Part shown: piece by piece, positions 15,220 to 23,775 of the stretch
How the letters are laid out: every line of letters begins with the position of its first letter
Position numbering within the stretch: the first letter of the stretch is position 1
Assembly (NCBI GenBank): GCA_051878935.1
Contig: JBJELB010000096.1
Span: forward strand, 1 to 28,022
DNA from: CANQDT01 sp051878935
GTDB taxonomy: Bacteria > Bacillota > Clostridia > Lachnospirales > Lachnospiraceae
Length of the DNA: 28,022 nt
Reading direction: 5' to 3'
The notes under the pieces: generated by a model
Database searches by the model: none
What the model was told of the DNA's origin: nothing
Seen by the model: the letters and a program-made list of their open reading frames with translations, nothing else
Made by a program: the position numbers and the translations under genes

Positions 15220-16710
15220 ATGTTATACGAAGATATTAAAAAATTAGTGACATATGGTATTCAAACCGGTTTAACACCGGAATGTGAGAGAATCTATACA
15301 ACAAATCTGCTGCTTGAGATGATGCAGGAGGATGAATATGAAGATGTTGCGATTGATGATAGTGATATTGTGTTAGAAGATGTCCTTGCCGGTCTGTTAG
15401 ATGAAGCTGTGAAACGTGGAATCATTGAAGACAGTGTGGTGTATCGTGATTTGTTTGATACTAAACTGATGAATTGTCTGATGAAACGTCCGGCACAGAT
15501 TCAGGCAGAGTTTGAGAAAGAATATGCAAAAAGTCCCGTGGATGCTACAAACTACTATTATAAACTGAGTCAGGACAGTGATTATATTCGTCGCTATCGT
15601 ATCCAAAAAGACCGTAAATGGACGGTAGATACAGAATATGGAACATTGGATATTACGATTAATCTATCCAAACCGGAGAAAGACCCGAAAGCGATTGCAG
15701 CAGCAAAAAATGCAAAACAGTCCTCTTATCCAAAGTGTATGCTTTGCGTAGAAAATGAAGGATATGCAGGCAGGACGAATCATCCGGCAAGAGAGAATCA
15801 TCGCATCATTCCGATTACGATTAACAATAGTCAGTGGGGATTCCAGTATTCTCCGTATGTATATTATAATGAGCATTGTATCGTATTTAACGGTCAGCAT
15901 GTTCCGATGAAAATCGAACGGGCTGCATTTGAGAAATTGTTTGATTTTGTAGATTTATTCCCACATTATTTCCTGGGTTCGAATGCAGACCTTCCAATTG
16001 TAGGTGGTTCCATCTTGAGTCATGACCATTTCCAGGGGGGACATTATACGTTTGCGATGGAAAAAGCACCGGTGATTCACAGCTTCCGGGTGTCCGGTTA
16101 TGAAGATGTGACAGCCGGTATAGTAAAATGGCCATTATCCGTGATTCGTTTGCAGGGAAATGACCGTCAACGTGTCATTGATTTAGCAGAGCATATTTTA
16201 GATGTGTGGAGAGGTTATACAGACGAAGCAGCATTTATCTTTGCTGAAACGGACGGGGAACCACATAACACCATTACACCGATTGCCAGAAAACGCGGTG
16301 ATTTATATGAGATGGATCTGGCACTGCGCAACAATATTACGACGGAAGAACATCCGCTTGGTGTCTATCATCCACATGCTCATTTACATCATATCAAGAA
16401 AGAAAATATTGGTCTGATTGAGGTCATGGGATTAGCTGTTTTGCCGGCTCGATTAAAGGACGAGTTGGAACTGCTGGCGGAGTATATTGTTGGACAGAAA
16501 GATATCCGTGCGAATGAAGCAATTGCGAAACATGCAGATTGGGTAGAAGAATTCTTACCACAGTATGAGAACATTACGGAATCAAACGTGGAAGAAATCT
16601 TGCAACAGGAAGTTGGCAAGGTGTTCTGTCAGGTATTAGAGGATGCCGGAGTGTTCAAATGCGATGAAGCGGGAATGGAAGAGTTTTTGAGATTTGTGAA
16701 TGTGTTGTAA
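15220..16710 (+). CDS. galT: UDP-glucose--hexose-1-phosphate uridylyltransferase, class II
   Basis: This enzyme exchanges galactose-1-phosphate with UDP-glucose to give UDP-galactose and glucose-1-phosphate. At 496 aa it belongs to the long Firmicute GalT class, distinct from the ~350-aa enteric enzyme. The nucleotide-binding/catalytic region reads ADLPIVGGSILSHDHFQGG with HDH at 268-270. YPKCMLCVENEGYAGRTNHPA and a later HPHAHLHHIKKENIGLIEVMG are family features. The start is ATG 15220, 10 nt after GAGGAG; a TTG at 15202 would sit upstream of that site. A clear terminator follows the stop, closing a two-gene galKT operon. Confidence 0.95.
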   Translation: MLYEDIKKLVTYGIQTGLTPECERIYTTNLLLEMMQEDEYEDVAIDDSDIVLEDVLAGLLDEAVKRGIIEDSVVYRDLFDTKLMNCLMKRPAQIQAEFEKEYAKSPVDATNYYYKLSQDSDYIRRYRIQKDRKWTVDTEYGTLDITINLSKPEKDPKAIAAAKNAKQSSYPKCMLCVENEGYAGRTNHPARENHRIIPITINNSQWGFQYSPYVYYNEHCIVFNGQHVPMKIERAAFEKLFDFVDLFPHYFLGSNADLPIVGGSILSHDHFQGGHYTFAMEKAPVIHSFRVSGYEDVTAGIVKWPLSVIRLQGNDRQRVIDLAEHILDVWRGYTDEAAFIFAETDGEPHNTITPIARKRGDLYEMDLALRNNITTEEHPLGVYHPHAHLHHIKKENIGLIEVMGLAVLPARLKDELELLAEYIVGQKDIRANEAIAKHADWVEEFLPQYENITESNVEEILQQEVGKVFCQVLEDAGVFKCDEAGMEEFLRFVNVL

Positions 16711-16723
16711 TCGAATAGCAACA

Positions 16724-16764
16724 AAAAACTTCCCTGTACTTTGACCGAGTAGGGAAGTTTTTCT
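16724..16764 (+). terminator. Intrinsic terminator after galT
   Basis: AAAAACTTCCCT (16724-16735) pairs perfectly with AGGGAAGTTTTT (16751-16762), a 12-bp stem with a 15-nt loop that ends in the T tract and starts 13 nt after the galT stop. Confidence 0.9.
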
Positions 16765-16792
16765 TGTATTCATTCCCAATTTGTGTTACTAT
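16764..16792 (+). promoter_or_regulatory. Probable promoter of the purO-AICARFT pair
   Basis: TTGTAT (16764-16769), a 17-bp spacer and TACTAT (16787-16792), the latter preceded by TGT (extended -10), start right behind the galT terminator and 47 bp before the purO ATG. No PurR box or purine riboswitch is evident in the short leader. Confidence 0.6.
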
Positions 16793-16838
16793 TTCTCATA
16801 AGTTTTGGATACATAGATGATAAATGGAGGACAGGAAG

Positions 16839-17552
16839 ATGCAACCTATTTCATTGCAGGAAGAATTGAAGAACAATAGTTATCCGGGCCGCGGTATTGT
16901 GATTGGACGATCCAAAGACGGAACGAAAGCGGTAACCGCTTATTTCATCATGGGACGTAGTGAGAACAGCCGTAACCGTGTGTTTGTGGAAGAAGGCGAA
17001 GGAATTCGCACTGAGGCGTTTGATCCTTCCAAACTTACCGACCCGAGTTTGATTATTTACGCGCCGGTTCGTGTGTTGGGCAATAAGACGATTGTAACGA
17101 ATGGTGATCAGACCGATACCATTTACGAATTAATGGATAAACAGCAGACATTCGAACAGGCTCTGCGTACAAGAGAATTTGAACCGGATGCACCGAACTA
17201 TACTCCTAGGATTTCAGGTATTATGCATATTGAGAATGGCACATACAGCTATGCAATGTCCATTTTAAAGAGTAACAACGGGAATCCGGAAGCCTGTAAC
17301 CGATACACATATTCCTATCAGAATTGTGTAGCAGGTGAAGGCCGTTTTATTCATACTTATATGTCTGATGGCAATCCGTTGCCTAGCTTTGAGGGAGAAC
17401 CAAAATTAGTAGAGATTTTGGATGACATGGATGAATTCACTGATATGATTTGGAACAGCTTAAATGAAGAAAACAAAGTATCTTTGTTTGTTCGCTATAT
17501 TGATATTGCAACAGGTACTTATGAAACAAAGATTATCAATAAGAATCAATAA
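16839..17552 (+). CDS. purO: IMP cyclohydrolase, PurO type
   Basis: This enzyme closes the ring of FAICAR to give IMP, the last step of de novo purine synthesis. The 237-aa protein resembles the stand-alone IMP cyclohydrolase family first known from archaea (PurO), not the N-terminal domain of bacterial PurH. Visible marks are NSYPGRGIVIGRSKDG near the start, AYFIMGRSENSRNRVF, NGDQTDTIYE, EPDAPNYTPRISG and CNRYTYSYQNC. The start is ATG 16839, 8 nt after GGAGG; an in-frame ATG at 16824 lies before that site. It is followed after 12 nt by the transformylase that makes its substrate, which supports the assignment strongly. Confidence 0.9.
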   Translation: MQPISLQEELKNNSYPGRGIVIGRSKDGTKAVTAYFIMGRSENSRNRVFVEEGEGIRTEAFDPSKLTDPSLIIYAPVRVLGNKTIVTNGDQTDTIYELMDKQQTFEQALRTREFEPDAPNYTPRISGIMHIENGTYSYAMSILKSNNGNPEACNRYTYSYQNCVAGEGRFIHTYMSDGNPLPSFEGEPKLVEILDDMDEFTDMIWNSLNEENKVSLFVRYIDIATGTYETKIINKNQ

Positions 17553-17564
17553 GGAGAAAAGGTC

Positions 17565-18740
17565 ATGAAGGAGCTAGAATTAAAATATGGATGTAATCCG
17601 AATCAGAAACCATCCCGCATCTATATGGAGAATGGTGAATTGCCAATTGAGGTGTTGAATGGAAAACCGGGATATATTAACTTTCTGGATGCATTTAACG
17701 GCTGGCAGCTTGTAAAAGAATTAAAGAAAGCAACAGGAATCTGTGCAGCAACTTCTTTTAAGCATGTTTCTCCGGCCGGAGCAGCAGTAGGCTTGCCTTT
17801 GTCTGATACATTAAAGAAGATTTACTGGGTGGATGATTTAGGGGAGTTAACCCCTCTTGCAAGTGCGTATGCCCGTGCCCGTGGCGCCGACAGAATGTCT
17901 TCTTTTGGTGACTTTATTGCATTGTCAGATGTATGTGATGTATGTACAGCAAAGATGATAAGCCGTGAAGTATCGGATGGTGTGATTGCACCGGGATATG
18001 AGCCGGAAGCATTAGAGATTCTGAAGAATAAGAGAAAAGGCACCTATAATGTGATTCAGATTGATGAGAATTATCAGCCTGATCCGATTGAGAGAAAACA
18101 GGTGTTTGGCATTACATTTGAGCAGGGTCGCAATGAGCTGGATATCAATGAAGAGATGTTTTCTAATATCGTAACAGAGAATAAGGATCTTCCTAAGGAA
18201 GCAATGATTGATTTGGCAATTGCAATGATTACCTTGAAATACACGCAATCCAATTCTGTCTGCTATGCGGCAGGTGGCCAGGCGATTGGTATTGGTGCTG
18301 GACAGCAGTCGCGTATCCATTGTACCAGATTAGCGGGTACAAAAGCGGATAACTGGTGGCTGCGTCAGTCTCCACAGGTTATGGGACTTCAGTTTGTAGA
18401 TGGCATTCGTCGTGCTGACAGAGATAATGCAATCGACTTATATATTGGCGAAGATTATATGGATGTATTAAATGATGATGCATGGCCAACTATCTTTAAG
18501 GTGAAACCGGAAGTGTTTACACGGGAAGAGAAACGTGCGTGGTTGGATCAGATGCATGACATCACACTTGGTTCGGATGCATTTTTCCCATTTGGAGATA
18601 ATATTGAACGTGCTCATAAGAGTGGAGTGAAGTATGTTGCACAACCGGGCGGTTCGATCCGAGATGATAATGTCATTGATACATGCAACAAATATGATAT
18701 GGTCATGTCATTTACAGGAATTCGTTTATTCCATCACTAA
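17565..18740 (+). CDS. purH: AICAR formyltransferase, stand-alone (PurH C-terminal domain homologue)
   Basis: This enzyme transfers a formyl group from 10-formyl-THF to AICAR, forming FAICAR. At 391 aa it has only the transformylase part; the IMP cyclohydrolase half of ordinary PurH is absent and is supplied by the purO gene upstream. The catalytic Lys66-His67 pair stands in TSFKHVSPAG. Other family motifs are AYARARGADRMSSFGDFIALS (written here without its last residues: SFGDFIALS), LKYTQSNSV, GIGAGQQSRIHC, DAFFPFGDN and AQPGGSIRDD, ending TGIRLFHH. AAGGAG precedes the ATG. A large palindromic repeat follows the stop within 20 nt. Confidence 0.94.
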   Translation: MKELELKYGCNPNQKPSRIYMENGELPIEVLNGKPGYINFLDAFNGWQLVKELKKATGICAATSFKHVSPAGAAVGLPLSDTLKKIYWVDDLGELTPLASAYARARGADRMSSFGDFIALSDVCDVCTAKMISREVSDGVIAPGYEPEALEILKNKRKGTYNVIQIDENYQPDPIERKQVFGITFEQGRNELDINEEMFSNIVTENKDLPKEAMIDLAIAMITLKYTQSNSVCYAAGGQAIGIGAGQQSRIHCTRLAGTKADNWWLRQSPQVMGLQFVDGIRRADRDNAIDLYIGEDYMDVLNDDAWPTIFKVKPEVFTREEKRAWLDQMHDITLGSDAFFPFGDNIERAHKSGVKYVAQPGGSIRDDNVIDTCNKYDMVMSFTGIRLFHH

Positions 18741-18895
18741 ATAGAAAAGGACAGGGGCGTTGCAAAATCATCATTTCCCAGAGCGACGCTCCTTTTCTGT
18801 ATATTAGGAGTTTTGGTCGATTTCGTTTGGTTGTAGTTCGTAGCGGATTTTTTGTGTACCGCAGGGCTGCATGTGTAGTTTTTCGCAGACACCCA

Positions 18896-19022
18896 GGTTT
18901 TTATAAAGACCAGCACTCCAATGAATATCACGAAACGCGCCGTTGAGTTGTTTGAGTCAACCGCTAGTGATTTCAGTATCTTTTTGGGGTAAGCTTTCGC
19001 ACGGTTTCAAACGTAGCGGTGC
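18896..19022 (-). repeat. Repeat module copy B
   Basis: Read on the minus strand, this copy is the closest relative of copy A: GCACCGCTACGTTTGAAA, then CCCCAAAAAGATACTG, AAATCACTAGCGGTTGAC, AACGGCGCGTTTCGTGA and CATTGGAGTGCT follow in the same order and spacing. The 94-bp core is 18896-18989. Confidence 0.85.
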
Positions 19023-19048
19023 GTAAGCTCCTAAAATACAGGAGCTAA

Positions 19049-19166
19049 GCACCGACGTTTTCAAACGCCCCCAAAAAGATACATGAAACACTGCTGGTTG
19101 ACAAGTTGGCTCATAAGGCGCGTAATCAAACGTGATAGGAATGGAGTGCTTAGTCTTTCTTAAACC
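19049..19166 (+). repeat. Repeat module copy C
   Basis: This is a more diverged copy on the plus strand: GCACCGACGTTTT, CCCCAAAAAGATAC, CTGGTTGACAAG, AAGGCGCGTAAT, ATGGAGTGCTTAGTCTTTCT. With copy B it forms the inner part of the giant palindrome. Confidence 0.78.
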
Positions 19167-19334
19167 TGAAAACGGTGCAAGAAAAACTACACATGCAGCC
19201 CTGCGGTACACAAAAAATCCGCTGCGAACAACCAAACGGAATGAGCGAAAGGTCTCAATATACAAAAACAGGAGCGTTGCTCCGGAAGAGGATGATTTTG
19301 CGACAACCCAATTTCTAAATATAAGGAGAAGAGT

Positions 19335-21992
19335 ATGGGACAGGAAAAAAAGAAGATTTTGTTAATTGACGGGCATAGTATTTTAAACCGTGCATTTTAC
19401 GGTCTGCCTGATTTGACAAACAGCAAGGGAGAGCATACTAATGCGGTGCTCGGATTCTTAAATATTGTGTCGAAGCTTGTGGAGGAAGAAAAAGCAACCA
19501 ATATTCTGGTTGCCTTTGATGTAAAGCAACCAACATTCCGTCATCTTCAATATGCGCTATACAAAGGAACAAGAAAACCAATGCCGGAGGAATTAAGAGA
19601 ACAGGTGCCATTGATGAAAGAAGTTTTGCAGTCGATGGGTGTTCTTTGTGTAGAAAAGGGTGGTTATGAAGCGGATGATATTATCGGAACTCTTTCGAGA
19701 CGGGCATATCAGGAAGGTTTTGATGTTGTGATTGTTTCCGGTGACCGGGATTTACTGCAATTAGCGACAGATGAAATCCTTGTTAAAATTCCGAAGACAA
19801 AGTCTTCCGGAACAGTCGTGGAGAATTATTATCAGACAGATGTGGAGGAGTTATATGGAGTAAGCCCTGTAGAATTCATTGATATGAAGGGACTGATGGG
19901 GGATGCTTCGGATAATATTCCGGGAGTTCCGGGAATCGGTGAAAAAACGGCCGGCAAAATCATAGCACAGTATCATACGATAGAAAATGCATATGAACAC
20001 ATTGATGAGATTAAACCGAACAAAGCGCGTGAGAATCTTCAGGAATACTATGAACAGGCAATCTTAAGTAAAGAACTGGCTACGATTAAGCTGGATTGTG
20101 AATTGGATATATGCTGGGAAGATACAGCGATTGTTGATTTGTATAATGAGACATCTTATAAGATGTTTAAACGCTTGGAGTTTAAACAATATATTGCAAG
20201 ATTTGATGCGGCTCATACGACAACGGGAGTAGCAGCGGAGTGTGAAGTCGTTGATGATTTGTGTCGAGCTGATGAGATATTTTCTGTATTAGAAAAAGTG
20301 ACGGAACTCGGTTTTGCCGTCATTTATGAGGAAGAGCTGCTGGGAGTGTCTTTGAGTTTTTATAAAGGGGATCAGAGAAAGACCTATTATGTTGCTGTGG
20401 CAGGTATGATTACAGAAGCATATTTATCAGACCGATTATCATCAGTTTTAAGAGCATGTCCGCATAGCTATACGATTGGGCTAAAAGAACAATTGCCATA
20501 TCTGAATATAGATGAACGGACTACCGGGGTGGTTGACCTGGAATTGGGAGCATATTTGTGTAATCCGGTGAAGGATACGTACACCTATGAAGACATTGCA
20601 CGCGATTTTATAACAGCGGTCGTGCCTGGAAAGCAGGAAATCTTAGGAAGCATGTCTGTGCGTGAGGCTTTGCTCATCGAAACAGATTCTGCCAAACAGT
20701 ATATTGCTTACCAATCGTGTATTCCTTTGCTTGCCGGCTCGGCGGTGATAGCAGCCTGTGAAGAAAAAAATATGAAGCAGCTGTTGCTGGATATTGAGAT
20801 GCCAACCTTGTATACGTTGTACGACATGGAGGTTCGTGGAATACGTGTCAATGCGGATGCATTGTCGGAGTACCGTGATAAGCTGACAGAACAGCTGGAT
20901 AGATTAGAACAGGAGATTTATGAGTTAGCAGGAGAAACGTTTAATATTCAGTCACCAAAGCAGCTCGGAATCATTTTGTTTGAAAAATTAAAGCTGCCGG
21001 GTGCAAAGAAAACAAAAAGCGGATATTCAACCAATGTCGATATTTTAGATCAATTAAAAGGCGACTATCCGATTGTCTCGAAGGTTTTGGATTACCGGAC
21101 TTATGCAAAATTAAAATCTACCTATGCAGAAGGACTTGCGACGTTTATCAGACCACAAGACGGCAGAATACATGGTAAATTCCATCAGACGATTACTGCT
21201 ACGGGTCGAATCAGCAGTACAGAGCCGAATCTTCAGAATATTCCGATTCGTATGGAGATTGGCCGCGAGATTCGGAAGGTTTTTATACCGGAGAATGGAT
21301 ATGTGTTTGTGGGAGCCGATTATTCACAGATTGAATTGCGGGTGTTAGCAGCTCTGTCCGGGGATGAAACGATGATTCAGGCGTTTGTACAGAATCAGGA
21401 TATCCATGCAACGACAGCATCTGAGGTCTTTCATGTTTCTTTAGCAGAAGTGACTCCATTGCAACGCAGAAATGCAAAGGCGGTTAATTTTGGAATTGTA
21501 TATGGAATCAGTGCCTTTGGATTGAGCCAGGATTTATCCATTTCAAGAAAAGAAGCATCAGAATATATTGAGAAATATTTTGCAACCTATCCAAAGATTA
21601 AAGAGTTTTTGGACCGCTCAGTCGAAGATGCGAAGAAAACAGGACATTCAGAAACAATGTTCCACCGCATACGGCCGATTAAAGAATTATCATCCAGCAA
21701 TTATATGCAGAGAAGCTTTGGTGAACGTGTTGCTATGAATGCGCCGATTCAGGGAACCGCTGCAGATATTATTAAGATAGCAATGGTAGCTGTGAATATG
21801 CGTCTGAAAGAGCAACACATGAAATCACGTCTATTGCTTCAGATTCATGATGAACTATTGATTGAAGCACATGAATCAGAGGTGGAACAGGTAAAACAGA
21901 TATTACAGGAAGAGATGCTTGGTGCAGTTTCCTTATCGGTTCCGATGCAGGTAGATGTTGCTGTCGGTTCAAACTGGTACGAAGCAAAATAA
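19335..21992 (+). CDS. polA: DNA polymerase I
   Basis: This enzyme removes RNA primers and fills gaps in replication and repair. It has 885 aa in three parts. The 5' nuclease (1-~290) shows LLIDGHSILNRAFYG, YEADDIIGTL, VSGDRDLLQLA and GDASDNIPGVPGIGEKTA. The middle exonuclease-like domain (~300-480) lacks the D-x-E of motif I (here FAVIYEEELLGVSL), so proofreading is probably lost, as in Bacillus Pol I. The polymerase domain has motif A DYSQIELRVLAALSGDE (~661), motif B RRNAKAVNFGIVYG (~711) and motif C QIHDELLIEAH (~835). AAGGAG precedes ATG 19335. coaE follows after 11 nt, and the pair probably forms an operon. Confidence 0.97.
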   Translation: MGQEKKKILLIDGHSILNRAFYGLPDLTNSKGEHTNAVLGFLNIVSKLVEEEKATNILVAFDVKQPTFRHLQYALYKGTRKPMPEELREQVPLMKEVLQSMGVLCVEKGGYEADDIIGTLSRRAYQEGFDVVIVSGDRDLLQLATDEILVKIPKTKSSGTVVENYYQTDVEELYGVSPVEFIDMKGLMGDASDNIPGVPGIGEKTAGKIIAQYHTIENAYEHIDEIKPNKARENLQEYYEQAILSKELATIKLDCELDICWEDTAIVDLYNETSYKMFKRLEFKQYIARFDAAHTTTGVAAECEVVDDLCRADEIFSVLEKVTELGFAVIYEEELLGVSLSFYKGDQRKTYYVAVAGMITEAYLSDRLSSVLRACPHSYTIGLKEQLPYLNIDERTTGVVDLELGAYLCNPVKDTYTYEDIARDFITAVVPGKQEILGSMSVREALLIETDSAKQYIAYQSCIPLLAGSAVIAACEEKNMKQLLLDIEMPTLYTLYDMEVRGIRVNADALSEYRDKLTEQLDRLEQEIYELAGETFNIQSPKQLGIILFEKLKLPGAKKTKSGYSTNVDILDQLKGDYPIVSKVLDYRTYAKLKSTYAEGLATFIRPQDGRIHGKFHQTITATGRISSTEPNLQNIPIRMEIGREIRKVFIPENGYVFVGADYSQIELRVLAALSGDETMIQAFVQNQDIHATTASEVFHVSLAEVTPLQRRNAKAVNFGIVYGISAFGLSQDLSISRKEASEYIEKYFATYPKIKEFLDRSVEDAKKTGHSETMFHRIRPIKELSSSNYMQRSFGERVAMNAPIQGTAADIIKIAMVAVNMRLKEQHMKSRLLLQIHDELLIEAHESEVEQVKQILQEEMLGAVSLSVPMQVDVAVGSNWYEAK

Positions 21993-22003
21993 GGAACGAA
22001 AAC

Positions 22004-22609
22004 ATGAAGATCATAGGAATAACAGGAGGAATCGGTGCCGGAAAAAGCACCGTACTGGATATATTAAGGCAGGATTATCATGCCTATGTGATAGAGGCAG
22101 ACAAGGTAGGACATTTGGTGATGCAGCCGGATGGTTCTGCTTATTTGCCGGTTATCAATACTTTTGGTAATAGTATTCTGGATTCTGATGGGCAGATTGA
22201 CCGGAAAAAACTTGGTAGACTGGTATTTGCGCCGGGTGCAAAACAACAACTGGAAGCTTTGAATGCCATTATTCACCCTGCTGTAAAACAATATATCATG
22301 GAAGATATCCGGAAGGTTGAAACCGGTGGGCAATATGAGTATTATATCGTCGAAGCGGCACTTCTGATAGAAGATCATTATGATTTGATTTGTCATGAGT
22401 CGTGGTACATTTATGCCACAGAAGATGTGCGGTTAGAACGTTTATCTAAACAGAGAAATATGACGAACCAGGCAGCACGTGCTGTTATGCAGCAACAGTT
22501 GTCAGATGAGATTTTTCGTCAGAAATGCCGGTATGTGATAGACAATAGTGGTTCCCTGTCTGAGACAAGAGAGCAAATTTCTGTCATCCTGTCAGATTTT
22601 TATGGATAA
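22004..22609 (+). CDS. coaE: Dephospho-CoA kinase
   Basis: This enzyme phosphorylates the 3'-hydroxyl of the ribose of dephospho-CoA, the last step of CoA synthesis. It has 201 aa. The P-loop is GITGGIGAGKST (residues 5-16). The substrate region has IEADKVGH, with the conserved Asp, and a helical lid with FAPGAKQQLEALNAIIHPAV. VEAALLIE and the RLSKQRNMT arginine region follow. AAGGA lies before the ATG. Location directly behind polA is common in Firmicutes. Confidence 0.95.
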   Translation: MKIIGITGGIGAGKSTVLDILRQDYHAYVIEADKVGHLVMQPDGSAYLPVINTFGNSILDSDGQIDRKKLGRLVFAPGAKQQLEALNAIIHPAVKQYIMEDIRKVETGGQYEYYIVEAALLIEDHYDLICHESWYIYATEDVRLERLSKQRNMTNQAARAVMQQQLSDEIFRQKCRYVIDNSGSLSETREQISVILSDFYG

Positions 22610-22631
22610 ATGTGTTTTATTATGTTATAAT
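22603..22631 (+). promoter_or_regulatory. Probable promoter before the metallo-hydrolase gene
   Basis: A consensus TATAAT (22626-22631) is preceded by TGT (extended -10), with a weak -35 TGGATA (22603-22608) at 17 bp, overlapping the coaE stop. It would give a leader of about 40 nt. Confidence 0.55.
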
Positions 22632-22679
22632 CTGCGGTAGGTTTATGCCTGAGAGTATAAAAAGTTAGGATGAAGAGAA

Positions 22680-23480
22680 ATGCAGTTAACGAGCATAGCC
22701 AGTGGAAGCAGTGGAAACTGTATCTATGTTGGTGAAGAGAAATCGCACTTGTTGATTGATGCAGGTATCAGTGGAAAACGTGTTGAGCAGGCGCTGGGAG
22801 AACTTCAGGTGAATCCGGAAGAGCTGGAAGGAATTCTGGTTACCCATGAGCATGTGGATCATATTAAGGGTATCGGTGTATTGGCCAGGAAATACCGGCT
22901 TCCGCTTTATATGACCGAGAAGACAGGTGAATATATAAAAGAACATCAATGTATTGGGAAAATGGATGACAGCCTGATACAGTATATTCTTCCGGAACAG
23001 GAGTTTCGAGTCGGTGAATTTACCATCTGTCCTCATCGCATCTGGCATGATGCAGCAGATCCTGTCTGCTATACGGTAACAACCGATACGGCATGTGCCA
23101 GTATCGCAACCGATTTAGGAGATTATGATGAATGGTTGGCAGAACGCTTATCCGGTTGTGATATTTTATTCGTTGAAGCCAATCATGATGAGAAAATGCT
23201 GGAGGTAGGGCCGTATCCATATCAGCTTAAGCAAAGAATCTTAGGTCAGTACGGACATCTATCGAATGAGAAATCCGGTCAGTTGATAGCAAGATTATAT
23301 AGTGACCGGTTACGAAATGTTTTTTTAGGACACCTGAGTAAGGATAATAATTATCCGGAATTGGCGTATGAGACAGTGAAACTCGAATTACAGCATGACA
23401 ATCCACAAATTTTAGAACAAGTATCGGTACAGGTTGCCAGAAGGGATGCACTTTCGGGACTTGTTACGATTCATAATTAG
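22680..23480 (+). CDS. Metallo-beta-lactamase-fold hydrolase, WalJ/YycJ-like
   Basis: The 266-aa protein begins MQLTSIASGSSGNCIYV, the typical start of the YycJ/WalJ branch of the metallo-beta-lactamase superfamily. The metal-binding motif THEHVDH is at 55-61; further ligands are expected at HDAADPV, DLGDYDE and near the C-terminal GHLSKDNN. Members of this branch are predicted nucleases linked to DNA repair or cell-wall homeostasis; the exact substrate is not settled. In Bacillus the gene sits in the walRK cluster, whereas here it follows polA-coaE, which agrees loosely with a DNA-related role. A weak GGATGAAGAG ribosome site precedes the ATG. Confidence 0.88.
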   Translation: MQLTSIASGSSGNCIYVGEEKSHLLIDAGISGKRVEQALGELQVNPEELEGILVTHEHVDHIKGIGVLARKYRLPLYMTEKTGEYIKEHQCIGKMDDSLIQYILPEQEFRVGEFTICPHRIWHDAADPVCYTVTTDTACASIATDLGDYDEWLAERLSGCDILFVEANHDEKMLEVGPYPYQLKQRILGQYGHLSNEKSGQLIARLYSDRLRNVFLGHLSKDNNYPELAYETVKLELQHDNPQILEQVSVQVARRDALSGLVTIHN

Positions 23481-23490
23481 GAGGAAAAAC

Positions 23491-23760
23491 ATGAAAAAAG
23501 TAGTCATTACAGTAGTAGGAAAAGATACCGTAGGAATCATTGCAAGTGTATGTAATTATCTTGCTGAGAATCAAATCAATATTTTGGATATCTCTCAGAC
23601 AATCGTAGATGGTTATTTTAACATGATGATGATTGTGGATTGGAAAGCCACGAAAGAATTCAGTGTATTTCAGGAAGAGTTAACGAAGTTAGGCGAGAAG
23701 ATCGGTGTTATTATTCAGGCACAGCAGGAAGATATTTTTAATTCTATGCACAGAATATAA
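23491..23760 (+). CDS. ACT-domain protein, UPF0237 family
   Basis: This is a small protein of 89 aa consisting of one ACT domain (KKVVITVVGKDTVGIIASVC, then ENQINILDISQTIVDGYFNMMMIVD). I start at ATG 23491 because AGGAGG lies 7 nt before it; the longer frame from 23434 overlaps the upstream gene. ACT domains bind amino acids or other small ligands and dimerise. The UPF0237 family has no assigned function. It stands 15 nt before the UPF0210 gene, a pairing that recurs in Firmicutes and suggests a joint role, perhaps with the ACT protein as sensor or regulatory subunit. Confidence 0.92.
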   Translation: MKKVVITVVGKDTVGIIASVCNYLAENQINILDISQTIVDGYFNMMMIVDWKATKEFSVFQEELTKLGEKIGVIIQAQQEDIFNSMHRI

Positions 23761-23775
23761 GAATGGGAGACGGAT

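Larger units (their letters stand above)
18759..19304. repeat. Giant imperfect palindrome (repeat element 2, double-module form)
   Basis: The whole gap between the transformylase gene and polA folds back on itself. Outer ends match (GCAAAATCATC at 18762-18772 with GATGATTTTGC at 19291-19301). A perfect 43-bp inverted repeat joins 18842-18884 to 19181-19223. Inside lie module copies B (minus) and C (plus), head to head, and at the centre a hairpin with AGCTCC (around 19026-19031) and GGAGCT (19041-19046). Short frames crossing it on both strands have no ribosome sites or recognisable products. I see no confident promoter for polA here, although one may be hidden in the right arm. Confidence 0.85.

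Noticed and set aside
18957..19265. Minus-strand open frame of 102 codons in the giant palindrome
   Set aside because: It lies wholly inside the inverted-repeat element, has no convincing ribosome site and reads as low-information sequence created by the palindrome; I treat it as spurious, like the 18737-18931 frame.
19132..19365. Plus-strand open frame of 77 codons overlapping the polA start
   Set aside because: It starts inside repeat module C and runs out of frame into polA; polA has its own AAGGAG and ATG at 19335.
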